Shown in pieces: positions 1 through 7,219 of a stretch of 10,985 nucleotides of DNA (position 1 is the first letter of the stretch; each line of letters begins with the position of its first letter). Position numbers and translations under genes: made by a program. This DNA is from Stramenopiles sp. TOSAG23-3. Its lineage: Eukaryota; Sar. Below the pieces are notes generated by a model that saw only the letters and a list, made by a program, of their open reading frames with translations, was not told the DNA's origin and ran no database searches. The stretch is from NCBI GenBank assembly GCA_900128585.1, contig LT642766.1, positions 1 to 10,985 of the forward strand, given 5' to 3'.

Positions 1-213
1 TCACACAAATGATCATGTGGGAAGAAATTAAAGGAAGGTTCATGATATGTGGGAAGAAATTAAAGGAAGGTTCATGATACGTGAGAAAATGCTGCCTTGC
101 ATACTTTATCATTACCTTCCTCTTGGCAAACATTCAATACATTTATTATTATCAGCATAATCGCACACAAAATATAAATTATTTTGTAGTTCAGGTCGGG
201 CATACTTTACAGC
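1..213. other. AT-rich 5' flank of the PTEN-like gene
   Basis: This stretch holds the 32-bp direct repeat described separately, then AT-rich DNA leading to the PTEN-like start codon. An in-frame TAG at 187-189 lies just upstream of the ATG at 214, so the coding region cannot extend further left without splicing. A TATAAATT at 173-180 is only about 35 nt before the ATG. It could be a TATA-like element for a very short leader, but in such AT-rich DNA the match is weak. No other gene is visible here. Confidence 0.5.
11..85. repeat. 32-bp direct tandem repeat, about two copies
   Basis: A unit containing GTGGGAAGAAATTAAAGGAA occurs at about 15-46 and again at 47-78 with an exact 32-bp period. The start of a third, diverged copy runs from 79. 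It is a minisatellite-like duplication upstream of the PTEN-like gene. The array may continue beyond the window on the left, although the first bases already look diverged. No function is implied by the sequence. Confidence 0.85.
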
Positions 214-1467
214 ATGGCCTCGTATCTGGCAAACAAAATAAAACAAATTGGCGGAGCTGCGGAAGGGGGAGGGGCGGGGGTTGTGGACATTTCGTATGTG
301 ACGCCGCGGGTGATTGCTACGAGCCAACCAGGCACGAAGAACAAGAGGTCAACGTTCGGGTTTAATTTGCAAAGTCACAGTGTCAGTGAACTTGCCGCTG
401 TTCTGAATAAGAAACATGGTGGCTGTTACATGGTCTGGAACTTATCGCAAAACGCGTACGACTACGAAAAGTTTGAAGGGGCCACAGTCTTGGACAACTA
501 CGGCTGGGAGGATGGCCTCGCCCCTCCTTTGCAAACACTCTTTTCTATTTGTCAGTCGATGGAAACTTGGCTCCAGGCAGGTGAATCGAACGTTTGTGTA
601 GTCCACTGTTCAACGGGAAAGGGGAGAACGGGCACTGCCATTGCAAGCTTCCTTCTCTACAGTCAATACAGAAGCAGCACCCTAGAAGCACTTCGTCATT
701 TTGCCGTTCACCGCTCAGGCACTGGTGTGTTGAGGCCCTCGCAGCGGCGGTACGTCAACTATGTCAAGGACATGTTGGCAGGGACGGCAAACCCTATATC
801 CCCTGCACTTATTATCCGCAGGTTGGTCATTACCCCAGTCCCTGAATGTGAGCCGGATGGTTCAGCGACGATTGCAATAGAGATTTTGCAGGGGGAGAGG
901 AGGGCCTGTGTATTTAGCAGCCTTCCCGAATCCGCGCAGGCGGTTGTGGGCACCACGCTTGGCACGCGCAGGGCATCCAGCTCGAAAGATATCCTGGATG
1001 TTCCATCTCACGCACGCCTGGGAGTAGGTTTGAAGCGGCCGTCTACCCCCCGAACGACGCGCAATTTCGAGGGCTGCGTTGTCCATGACTTTGGGTCCCT
1101 GGCCGTCTCGGATGACATTGTCATCAACATTTATCATCTGAGTCGAACCCGGCCATTGCTGATAGGGCGCGCCTGTTTAAACGTTGCATTTGCCCCCACG
1201 AACGGAGTGCTGAAGATAGACAAACCAAACATTGATATTGCCTGTGAAAACACCAAAGTTTTCGGTCCCAATTCGTCGCTCCAAATAGCTTTCTCCAACG
1301 CAAACTCTCCGCAAGAAAAGCAATTAGTCATTGACCTTGCAGGCAACGGGCGGAAGCGTGGTCGGTGGAAAAACATTTTAAATTCATTGCACAACCATTT
1401 GTACAGCGACACAAAACTCAGTGGGTACCAACAGTACGACGAAAAAGCGGGTGGGGACGCGCACTAG
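214..1467 (+). CDS. PTEN: PTEN-like dual-specificity/phosphoinositide phosphatase with C2 domain
   Basis: This 417-residue protein has the PTEN layout: a phosphatase domain (about 22-190) followed by a C2 domain (about 195-375). The P-loop reads HCSTGKGRTG at residues 131-140, with Cys132 the nucleophile and Arg138 the phosphate-binding Arg. The loop NYGWED places Asp100 exactly 32 residues before the Cys, the same spacing as Asp92 and Cys124 in human PTEN. The C2 domain keeps late strands resembling PTEN's, around LKIDKPNIDIACENTKVF. PTEN family members remove the 3-phosphate of PIP3 at membranes and oppose PI3-kinase. Here the Lys after the catalytic Cys (PTEN Lys125) is Ser133, while the Lys128 equivalent is kept as Lys136. 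The short N-terminus lacks the clustered basic PIP2-binding motif, and the C-terminal tail (375-417) ends without a recognisable PDZ ligand. An in-frame TAG at 187 supports the start. Substrate (PIP3, other lipid or protein) is inferred. Confidence 0.9.
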   Translation: MASYLANKIKQIGGAAEGGGAGVVDISYVTPRVIATSQPGTKNKRSTFGFNLQSHSVSELAAVLNKKHGGCYMVWNLSQNAYDYEKFEGATVLDNYGWEDGLAPPLQTLFSICQSMETWLQAGESNVCVVHCSTGKGRTGTAIASFLLYSQYRSSTLEALRHFAVHRSGTGVLRPSQRRYVNYVKDMLAGTANPISPALIIRRLVITPVPECEPDGSATIAIEILQGERRACVFSSLPESAQAVVGTTLGTRRASSSKDILDVPSHARLGVGLKRPSTPRTTRNFEGCVVHDFGSLAVSDDIVINIYHLSRTRPLLIGRACLNVAFAPTNGVLKIDKPNIDIACENTKVFGPNSSLQIAFSNANSPQEKQLVIDLAGNGRKRGRWKNILNSLHNHLYSDTKLSGYQQYDEKAGGDAH

Positions 1468-1814
1468 CCAGCGAAAGCGATTGTTAACCTGTTAAGTCGC
1501 GCAGGTGAGCGTAAATGGCCAGTGAAAGTAGGCAGGTCCGTACGGCGAACGGAAAGAGAATCGGTTCGTTAGTTTCATCGGATCTGTGTGTCGGTGTAAA
1601 TAAAAACAGAAATTTTAAAAATAGCGCAACGGATGACAAACGTCGCGTGTAGACTGAATGAATAAAAACCGATGTAACATTATAACATTTTGTGCAGATA
1701 ATATGCATTCTTTCATTAATTGTCAGTTTAACCCAGCACGATTCTGCCCTTTTGTCGTCGCCGTAAATGCGCCAAGGCACGCGGGGACCCAACGCTCGAT
1801 TATTAATTTAGAAA
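1468..1814. other. Convergent intergenic region between PTEN-like and AP-1 mu genes
   Basis: This gap of about 350 bp lies between two gene 3' ends and must hold both 3' UTRs and termination regions. Two AATAAA hexamers on the plus strand (1599-1604 and 1661-1666) could serve the PTEN-like transcript. No exact AATAAA is seen on the minus strand for the AP-1 mu gene. Short imperfect repeats such as CCAGCGAAAGC / CCAGTGAAAGT occur just after the PTEN-like stop. No further gene is apparent, and there is no GAA/CTT microsatellite. Confidence 0.6.
1599..1604 (+). terminator. Candidate polyadenylation signal for the PTEN-like gene
   Basis: An AATAAA hexamer lies about 130 nt after the TAG stop of the PTEN-like gene. 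A second copy is at 1661-1666. Either could direct polyadenylation if this lineage uses the canonical signal. The hexamer is not rare in AT-rich DNA, so the call rests on position alone. Confidence 0.35.
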
Positions 1815-3089
1815 TTAACCCATCCGCAACTGGTACTCTCCGTTCTGTGTAATGTATCTGACCCACGGTAGCGCAGTGTACCCACTTTTTTCGATAATTT
1901 TCAGGTACCGAACTTGAATGCCCGAGACTGTAAAGTATGGGATTTCAAAATTGACGGAGATGGGTTTCTTCCAATCCGTGTTGTCTCGGTCGCTGGTGGA
2001 GGGCAGTCCAAAGTGCGCCCGCATGAGGTACTCCCTGGACCCGTAGAACTGCTTGATACTCCACATCACACAGTCCTTGTCCGGGATGTACGTCACCGTT
2101 CCTATGCTGGCTTTAAAACTAGGGCTATCGACATCGTTCGGAACAGGGATGAAAATCTCCACGTTGTTTGCTATTGAGCGAGACTTGAACTGAGATTTCG
2201 CCTTGATCATGTACTCGATGCGGCTCCCGTGCGGCTCCACGACGGTTTCCACCCAAATCAGTGGCTTCACGTGCGTGCTCAGACGGTACGTCAGCAAGTC
2301 GAACTCCCCGTCCGGGGGGATGAACGAAATGGTGCGGTCGTTCTCGAACCGTGCCAAGCGCACGCACTGGTGGAACTTGATGTCCTCCATCATGACCGCC
2401 TTTCCCCTGGAATAGTTCCGACCCGTCATCTCAAACATCAACTTATCGTTCAATCCTAGTTTTAACTCTGGCATACCACTCAGGTACGATTTCATCCGCA
2501 CGGCGCCGTTGATTTCGGAATGCAGCACGGTCCCGTTGCTAGCGACTAACAAGTTTAACTTTTCTATGACATCGAGAAAGATCTCGTTTTTACGATGTTT
2601 GATGCCTTCGCTACGCCACGAGACGGCGTTGGTCAGGGAGATCGGCGGTTTCACCTGCTCCGTCTTGCTCTTCAGCCCTTGCTGCATGATGAACTCTTTC
2701 AAAATTTTATGTTCGGTGGTCTGGGGGTACCCGAAATCCATCATTTCGTCCATCAGCTCGTAGATAACGACGAAGTTGTCGCGGATCGACTCCTCGGTGA
2801 TTTCCCCAAAATACTGTTGGAACACGTTGCAAATGTGGTCCAGGTACAGCAATATTACCGTCACGTTGGCGTTCTTCTTCGTAAGGGCCAGCAGGTACAC
2901 GTTGTTTTTCTTCACGCAGGCGTACGTGACGCCGTTGTCCGTGAACACGGGCTTGACGTCCGCGTCGTCAGCGTTTTGTATCCGCTGGCTAAACGTTTCG
3001 GTGCTGTTCATTGGGATGTCCCCGCGGTAGTTTCGCGATATCAGCACCTTGCCTTTCAGATCTGTTATAATAACGGCCGAGGCAACCAT
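1815..3089 (-). CDS. AP1M1: AP-1 clathrin adaptor complex, mu (medium) subunit
   Basis: This 424-residue protein matches the AP-1 mu chain nearly end to end, and AP-1 mu is usually about 423 residues. The N-terminal longin-like domain (about 1-140) starts with a stretch containing DLKGKVLISRNYRGD. It includes SIRDNFVVIYELMDEMMDFGYPQT at 101-124, the family signature. The C-terminal mu homology domain (about 165-423) contains SWRSEGIKHRKNE, and Asp173, Trp409 and Arg411 stand where mu chains bind the Tyr and hydrophobic residue of YxxPhi sorting signals. The ending ALPWVRYITQNGEYQLR is characteristic of mu1 rather than mu2. AP-1 sorts cargo into clathrin-coated vesicles at the trans-Golgi network and endosomes. 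The protein is complete, very conserved and unspliced, with its own promoter region in the large gap to its right. It is convergent with the PTEN-like gene. Confidence 0.97.
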   Translation of the reverse strand: MVASAVIITDLKGKVLISRNYRGDIPMNSTETFSQRIQNADDADVKPVFTDNGVTYACVKKNNVYLLALTKKNANVTVILLYLDHICNVFQQYFGEITEESIRDNFVVIYELMDEMMDFGYPQTTEHKILKEFIMQQGLKSKTEQVKPPISLTNAVSWRSEGIKHRKNEIFLDVIEKLNLLVASNGTVLHSEINGAVRMKSYLSGMPELKLGLNDKLMFEMTGRNYSRGKAVMMEDIKFHQCVRLARFENDRTISFIPPDGEFDLLTYRLSTHVKPLIWVETVVEPHGSRIEYMIKAKSQFKSRSIANNVEIFIPVPNDVDSPSFKASIGTVTYIPDKDCVMWSIKQFYGSREYLMRAHFGLPSTSDRDNTDWKKPISVNFEIPYFTVSGIQVRYLKIIEKSGYTALPWVRYITQNGEYQLRMG

Positions 3090-3100
3090 GCTTGAATTGT

Positions 3101-3206
3101 TCGGACGGACGGTCGGTCGGTCGGTTGGTCGTACCGGCAGCGCACTGCGTGTGTATGTGAATATTTAATGTGCCTCCTACGGACGGACGGACGGACGGAC
3201 GGATGG
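3101..3206. repeat. CGGA/CGGT tetranucleotide repeats in the AP-1 mu 5' leader
   Basis: Two short tetranucleotide arrays lie just upstream of the AP-1 mu start codon. At 3101-3131 two CGGA units switch to several CGGT units with slight decay. At 3180-3206 there are about five clean CGGA units followed by a decayed one. Between them is unrelated sequence. On the AP-1 mu sense strand they read TCCG and ACCG. They are GC-rich islands in an otherwise AT-rich gap and probably lie in or near the 5' UTR. A regulatory role is possible but not shown. Confidence 0.8.
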
Positions 3207-3314
3207 AAGAGTATCGAATAAGATTTGTGCCAAAACAATCTCAAAACGCACTCACACGAAAGGGACGACAGGGTAACGGTCTCTCTTTTCTCACTTGTGT
3301 TTGGGAACAAAAGC

Positions 3315-3322
3315 TATTTATA
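3315..3322 (-). promoter_or_regulatory. Candidate TATA element for AP-1 mu
   Basis: The minus strand reads TATAAATA here, about 226 nt upstream of the AP-1 mu ATG. The identical octamer occurs on the plus strand at 8341-8348, about 260 nt upstream of the SNM1 ATG. The similar position before two divergent-gap genes makes it a reasonable promoter candidate. The AT-rich background means it could be chance. Confidence 0.3.
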
Positions 3323-3378
3323 AATTACTTAAAGAGAGAAACTACCTATGTGTATAGAAGATACAGATTTAACAATTA

Positions 3379-3426
3379 TTTTAAATAATAAATGTAATAA
3401 TTATTATTTATAATAATAATAATAAA
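3379..3426. repeat. AAT/ATT-rich microsatellite
   Basis: A short run of AAT-type trinucleotides and their complements marks the entry into the large purine tract. It is simple-sequence DNA in the divergent gap with no coding potential. Confidence 0.6.
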
Positions 3427-3900
3427 GAAGAGATAGAAGAAGAAGAAGCTTCAGAGGAACCAAGTATATAGAAAAAAAGAAGAAGAACGAACGAACGAAG
3501 AAGAAAGAAGAAGAAGAGAAAAAGAAAAAAATAGAATGAAAAAAATTGAGAAGAGAAGAAGAGAAGAAGAAGAAGAAGAAAGAAGAACAAGAACAAGACG
3601 AGAAAGAAGAAGAAGAAGAAAAAGAAGAAGAAAAAGAAGAAGAAGAAGAAGAAGAAGAAGAAGAAAGAAGAAGAAGAAGAAGAAGAAAGAAGAAGAAGAA
3701 GAAGAAGAAGAGAAGAAGAAGAAGAAGAAGAAGAAGAAAGAAGAAGAAAGAAGAAGAAGAAGAGAGAGAGGAGAGGGGAGGCAATGTGTTAAGGAGAGGA
3801 GATTAATGTATTTCATATCTTATGTTATTTTGATCGTATTATTCGAAGGAGAGGAAAGCGAAGAAGAAAGAAGAAAGAAGAAAGGGGGGGAGGGAAAGAA
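3427..3900. repeat. GAA-type polypurine tract, including 182 nt of uninterrupted purine
   Basis: The plus strand is almost entirely A and G from 3427, mostly GAA units with AAAG and GAAAG variants and a small CGAA array near 3486-3500. From 3600 to 3781 I count no pyrimidine at all, 182 nt. After a short mixed break, purine resumes at 3860-3900 and includes a run of seven G. Long GAA tracts can form triplex (H-DNA) and sticky structures and can expand or contract. The long Glu/Arg/Lys or Leu/Ser/Phe reading frames across it are products of the repeat, not genes. The tract lies in the divergent gap upstream of AP-1 mu. Confidence 0.95.
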
Positions 3901-4400
3901 TATTCAAAATATATACCTATTTATATTAATATTAAATGTACTTAATAGATAAATATTATACAGTAATATAAATTATAATAATAGTGTACATATATAGTCT
4001 ATACCAATTAAATATTCATTTTACCTATAATTAAATTAGTTACAGTTAAAGTATAGACAGTATAGCATTAAAAATTAAAAAAATATTGCTAGAAGATAGA
4101 AGATAGAAGATAGAAGAAGAAAATCTAATCAAAGTGTGTGGTGGGTGTTCTGTGGTTCGAGAGTGTTTCTTTTCGTTCTTCTTTTTTTTTTATTATTGTA
4201 GTATTTTTCTATTTTTTTATTAGCGTTTTAGCTTTTTGTATTTTTCCTTCTTCTTCTTTCCTATTCTTTCTATTAGTATATATATATTTAATACTGCTAT
4301 TTCCATGTTGTCTTCTATCTAACTGGGCATTCTTTGTTCATCTGTTTTGTTGGTACCCGTTATAGTATGTATGCCCCTTGCTCTTCTCTTCCTTCCTTCA
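3901..4400. other. AT-rich intergenic stretch with minor simple repeats
   Basis: This segment is AT-rich with no convincing gene. It includes a heptanucleotide array of AGAAGAT (three units plus a decayed fourth) at 4091-4118, T-rich runs at about 4180-4220, and CTT-rich DNA leading into the next tract. The open frames here are low-complexity Phe/Leu/Ser products and are not supported as genes. Confidence 0.6.
4091..4118 (+). repeat. AGAAGAT heptanucleotide tandem repeat
   Basis: Three exact copies of AGAAGAT are followed by AGAAGAA. The array is a small purine-rich repeat apart from the single T in each unit, between the large purine tract and the CTTT tract. Confidence 0.8.
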
Positions 4401-4414
4401 CCCTTTCTTCTTTT

Positions 4415-4451
<37 letters not shown>

Positions 4452-4455
4452 TTTT

Positions 4456-4527
<72 letters not shown>
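4401..4527. repeat. CTTT polypyrimidine tract, 127 nt uninterrupted
   Basis: The plus strand contains only C and T from 4401 to 4527, mostly (CTTT)n with a short CTTCTTTTT interruption near 4448-4456. It is the opposite polarity of the purine tract at 3600-3781. Both lie in the same divergent gap, so each neighbouring gene has a pyrimidine-rich sense strand upstream of it. It may adopt triplex DNA and is expected to vary in length between strains. Confidence 0.95.
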
Positions 4528-4684
4528 GAAATATAACAAAAATATATAAATAATTGGAATAACAGTAACATAGCAAAGGGTAGTTCAATATTGCGAAATC
4601 ATATATAATTAAGGTAGTAGGATATAATAAATCAATAAAAAAGACTTCGTGTTCGATTAAAATTAAATTCAAGCCTTTGCCACG

Positions 4685-4792
4685 ATGTTCCGCCTGTGCC
4701 GAACCACAGCTCCTCCCCCGCCTGCTTTACCGTCTGAATGCGTACGCGTATCGTTAGCATGGGCGGGATTTCCGAAGGGACGAATCTTATAA
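4685..4792 (+). CDS. Possible 35-residue small ORF within a GC-rich island
   Basis: A GC-rich island of about 115 bp sits alone in strongly AT-rich, simple-sequence DNA, and it coincides closely with an ATG-to-TAA frame of 35 codons. The frame begins MFRLCRTT, has a run of four prolines, and ends GFPKGRIL. It begins with basic residues and no acidic ones, which could suit a targeting peptide, but that is speculation. An in-frame TAA at 4664 precedes the ATG. The match of base composition to the frame argues for coding or another conserved element. The alternatives are an exon of the downstream gene, a structured RNA (there is a CTGTG/CACAG hairpin at 4694-4709), or a gene remnant. I recognise no family. 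Confidence 0.3.
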   Translation: MFRLCRTTAPPPPALPSECVRVSLAWAGFPKGRIL

Positions 4793-4841
4793 ATCATTAT
4801 CCTTAATTATGGATTATTTCTCAAGCAACTTTTTAATAATT

Positions 4842-4988
4842 AGAAAGAAGAAGAAGAAGAAGAAAAAGAAGGAAAAAAAAAAAAGATATTTTTTCTTCTT
4901 CAATCAACACAGACTACAATACAGGATCACACCAAAGGCATTAATTAAAAAAAAGATGATGAAGAGAAGAAGAAGAGAAGAAGAAGGA
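4842..4988. repeat. Further GAA-type purine tracts
   Basis: Uninterrupted purine runs lie at 4842-4886 (45 nt, GAA units then a 12-nt A run) and at 4961-4988 (28 nt). The first is followed by TTTTTTCTTCTTC, its rough complement, so an imperfect hairpin can be drawn. These tracts have purine on the plus strand although the nearest gene on the right is on the plus strand. They are the exception to the polarity pattern described in the findings. Confidence 0.8.
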
Positions 4989-5317
4989 CGAACGATGAGA
5001 ATATTATTTTAATATTATAATAATTAGAGGAGAAAAGAAAAAAAGGATTTATATATTGAAGTTTACATATCTTAATACCAATAACCAACAAGTAAGCATT
5101 TGGATCAAACAACAAAGAGAGAAAACCTATTTTCAAGGTGGGAGAAAAAAAACTTATTGAACTTATACATATATACCCACGGCTTTGCCTATCGCTGTTT
5201 AAGGGCAAGATCGTTCCGCCGACGCCACCGCCGCGCGCACCACCTGGAAACGTAGTTTGTTAGGGGCTCCTCGGCTTGTATGGGAAGAAACTTTAAACCT
5301 ATACCTCACGACCAAAC
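4989..5317 (+). promoter_or_regulatory. Upstream region and 5' leader of the unrecognised gene
   Basis: AT-rich DNA up to about 5170 gives way to a GC-richer stretch (about 5178-5290) just before the ATG at 5318, typical of a shift into the 5' UTR. A TATA-like run lies near 5165-5176. An in-frame TAA at 5294-5296 closes the frame upstream of the ATG. No specific factor-binding site can be named. Confidence 0.35.
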
Positions 5318-7219
5318 ATGCCGCAGAACGATAGTCATATAGTAGAGCTGGAGTCGTGGCACGCCAGTGCATTTCATTGTGGGTTAAAGAGGGTACACCA
5401 GCGCATCGGAAACCAGCCCATGATGCAGTTGAAATTTGTGGCCAACAACAGCACCCTTGTTATAGAGTGGGGGGAAGTCCGCACCCCGTCGGTCAAGGAC
5501 CCGCTCCGCCTGGCAACGGACGAGTTCGCGCTAGGCGAAAACTGGACGCTCAAGGGAAGGCTCGTCATCCGCCACGAAGACATTGCGGCGGCCACCGTCC
5601 GGGGGGGCAGCGGGGCGCTTTTCTTGGACCTTCGGCGCCAACCCTCCCTTCGCTGGGGCGAGCAGACCTGGAACTCGAAGATGAAACGGAACAACCGGAC
5701 CCAGTGGGTTCCGACGGAGCCGCAAACGCCGGCGGAGTCGCGGTGGCCCATGCAGTTCAGGGCCTTGAAGGCCGGGACCCTCCTTTCGTTCCTGCCAAAA
5801 TCAAAGCACATGAAGAAACTGCTTCACCTCGCAGACCTGCTCATTGGCAGTGCACCACGGATGAAAGTGCAGCCCGGCAGCAAGGTCGAGGACACGGTGG
5901 TCGCCGCGTGCCGCCAAATAGCCCGTTTTCTGAAGAAGAAGACGGATTCCATGGACAAGCGAAAGCCCACTTCGCCCAGGGGAGGGTACAGCAGCCCAAA
6001 GAAGCGGGTCAAAGCGTCCCGGCTTGGGGCTTCCAGCAAGGTCCCGTCCCTGGGCGGCGCCCCGTCGTTCGGGGACATGGTCGATTCTATTTTCAACAGT
6101 GATGCCGACTACGGGGCTGGTAGTGCATCGTCGCAGCAGGCGTCCTCGTCGGGCAGTGGTGGGGGCCTGAAGACGCCGAAGCGCTTGGCTGACGAGCGCA
6201 CCGTCGGGCGGTCCCAGTCCACTCCGGGGACCATCACCTCAAAGCACGGTCAGAAAAGTGGCAAGAAGTCCCGGGGTGCGTCGTCGAACGACAAACCGCG
6301 GGCAAAGAAACGTCAAAAGCCAGCGATGTCCCACGCCTCGATGGGCATTACCATGCGCGAGTTCAACCTGCTGAAGCCGGCCCCCGTAGTCAGCGACTTG
6401 GAAGAGATCGTTAGAGAGGTCGGCCACCTGGCCGACAAGAACTGGGATGGAAGGGCTTCCGTCAAGCAGGCTGGCTTTGTCGTCGCGTTCTTCAAGAAAA
6501 TAGAAGCCCCCATTCAAAGTGTGATCGACGTAGGCGTGGTGAAGGGCAAAGGGCAGCAGCGGTGCCATGAGCTCCTGCTGGCGATCGCCGAAGTGTGGTC
6601 CAAATTGAAAGCCGTCAAGGTGGCCGGGGGCGTGAAGGACCTGCTGAAGAATCAGCACGGCGCCTCCATACAGCTGACGGTTCCGCGCGGATTGATCCAA
6701 ATCCCCGGCGTGGGCCCGGATCTACCCGCCACAAGCGCCAAAGAGAGCCACGACATGTTCATTCGCGCACGGGACGGGCACGTGGACCGCGCGCTCATGG
6801 AAGCGTGGAGAATGCTCTTGATCGCCGCCGCCGAGGCCACGGACGCGTTCGGGTATGCCCACGTTTCGGACAGCGCCATCTTTCAGTTTATCAAAGACGT
6901 CGTTGACTCTTTTCCACACTTGGGGGTAAAGATGATTCTGCAAACCGATGGAAGGCATGGTAGGCTCCTGTCCCTGTTCAACCAGCGCGGGCAATGGGAA
7001 TGCTTGCCGAGCATGAACAAAGGCTCCCCGTTCTCCACCCCCGACGGGGGGTCAATATTCACGGTGGCCAGTGCCGGGCCGAGCGCGCAGGCCCACTTGC
7101 CAGATAAGGACAAGTACATGTCTCAGATGTACCTTCGTCAGACTGCACCGCACATTCGAAACATCAAGCGCTCGGATTCATGGGATAGTTTCCTTGGGGC
7201 CGACGATTCACCGTACTGA
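5318..7219 (+). CDS. Unrecognised 633-residue protein, probably nuclear, with a possible TFIIS-N/IBD-like helical domain
   Basis: I do not recognise this protein. Residues 1-190 look like a folded, beta-rich domain with conserved-looking aromatics, including LFLDLRRQP at 101-109 and TQWVPT around Trp130. Residues 205-345 are low-complexity, rich in Ser, Gly, Lys and Pro. They hold two basic clusters suited to nuclear import: KKRVK (228-232, with a KKK at 206-208) and KPRAKKRQK (326-334). Residues 361-440 form a helical segment with a spaced hydrophobic pattern (VAFFKKIEAPIQSVIDVGVV ... LLLAIAEVWSKLKAV). This loosely resembles the TFIIS N-terminal or LEDGF integrase-binding fold found in transcription and chromatin factors. 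Residues 470-633 are a second mixed region without a recognisable motif. The start is supported by an in-frame TAA at 5294 and an AAAC context before ATG. The gene is unspliced, ends in TGA, and has its own gap upstream. Role in transcription or chromatin is inference only. Confidence 0.85.
   Translation: MPQNDSHIVELESWHASAFHCGLKRVHQRIGNQPMMQLKFVANNSTLVIEWGEVRTPSVKDPLRLATDEFALGENWTLKGRLVIRHEDIAAATVRGGSGALFLDLRRQPSLRWGEQTWNSKMKRNNRTQWVPTEPQTPAESRWPMQFRALKAGTLLSFLPKSKHMKKLLHLADLLIGSAPRMKVQPGSKVEDTVVAACRQIARFLKKKTDSMDKRKPTSPRGGYSSPKKRVKASRLGASSKVPSLGGAPSFGDMVDSIFNSDADYGAGSASSQQASSSGSGGGLKTPKRLADERTVGRSQSTPGTITSKHGQKSGKKSRGASSNDKPRAKKRQKPAMSHASMGITMREFNLLKPAPVVSDLEEIVREVGHLADKNWDGRASVKQAGFVVAFFKKIEAPIQSVIDVGVVKGKGQQRCHELLLAIAEVWSKLKAVKVAGGVKDLLKNQHGASIQLTVPRGLIQIPGVGPDLPATSAKESHDMFIRARDGHVDRALMEAWRMLLIAAAEATDAFGYAHVSDSAIFQFIKDVVDSFPHLGVKMILQTDGRHGRLLSLFNQRGQWECLPSMNKGSPFSTPDGGSIFTVASAGPSAQAHLPDKDKYMSQMYLRQTAPHIRNIKRSDSWDSFLGADDSPY

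Noticed and set aside
81-365. 94-residue plus-strand frame overlapping the PTEN-like start
   Set aside because: It begins with GTG, is out of frame with the PTEN-like gene and overlaps its conserved N-terminus; its sequence has no recognisable motif.
2595-3095. 166-residue plus-strand frame opposite AP-1 mu, and the several other long antisense frames
   Set aside because: They are shadows of a strongly conserved gene; GC-rich third positions keep opposite frames open.
3404-3952. Long frames encoding Glu/Arg/Lys-rich (+) and Leu/Ser/Phe-rich (-) peptides
   Set aside because: They are direct translations of GAA/CTT microsatellites with no start context, conserved motif or non-repeat sequence.
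3427-4527. CRISPR array or long inverted repeat transposon made from the GAA and CTTT arrays
   Set aside because: There are no spacers, no terminal repeats and no transposase; the arrays have different unit lengths and are ordinary microsatellites.
4319-4672. Minus-strand frame with Lys-Glu-Arg repeats and plus-strand Phe-Leu-Ser frames over the CTTT array
   Set aside because: Also repeat-encoded; flanks are AT-rich and unrecognisable.
4677-4792. tRNA or snRNA in the GC-rich island
   Set aside because: The hairpin at 4694-4709 has a six-base loop and no matching acceptor, D-arm or anticodon arm can be drawn; no snRNA signature was seen.
5356-6102. 248-residue frame inside the unrecognised gene
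   Set aside because: It is an overlapping +1/+2 frame rich in Pro, Arg, Ala and Gly, as expected from GC-rich out-of-frame reading. The 633-codon frame spans it and has the better start context.
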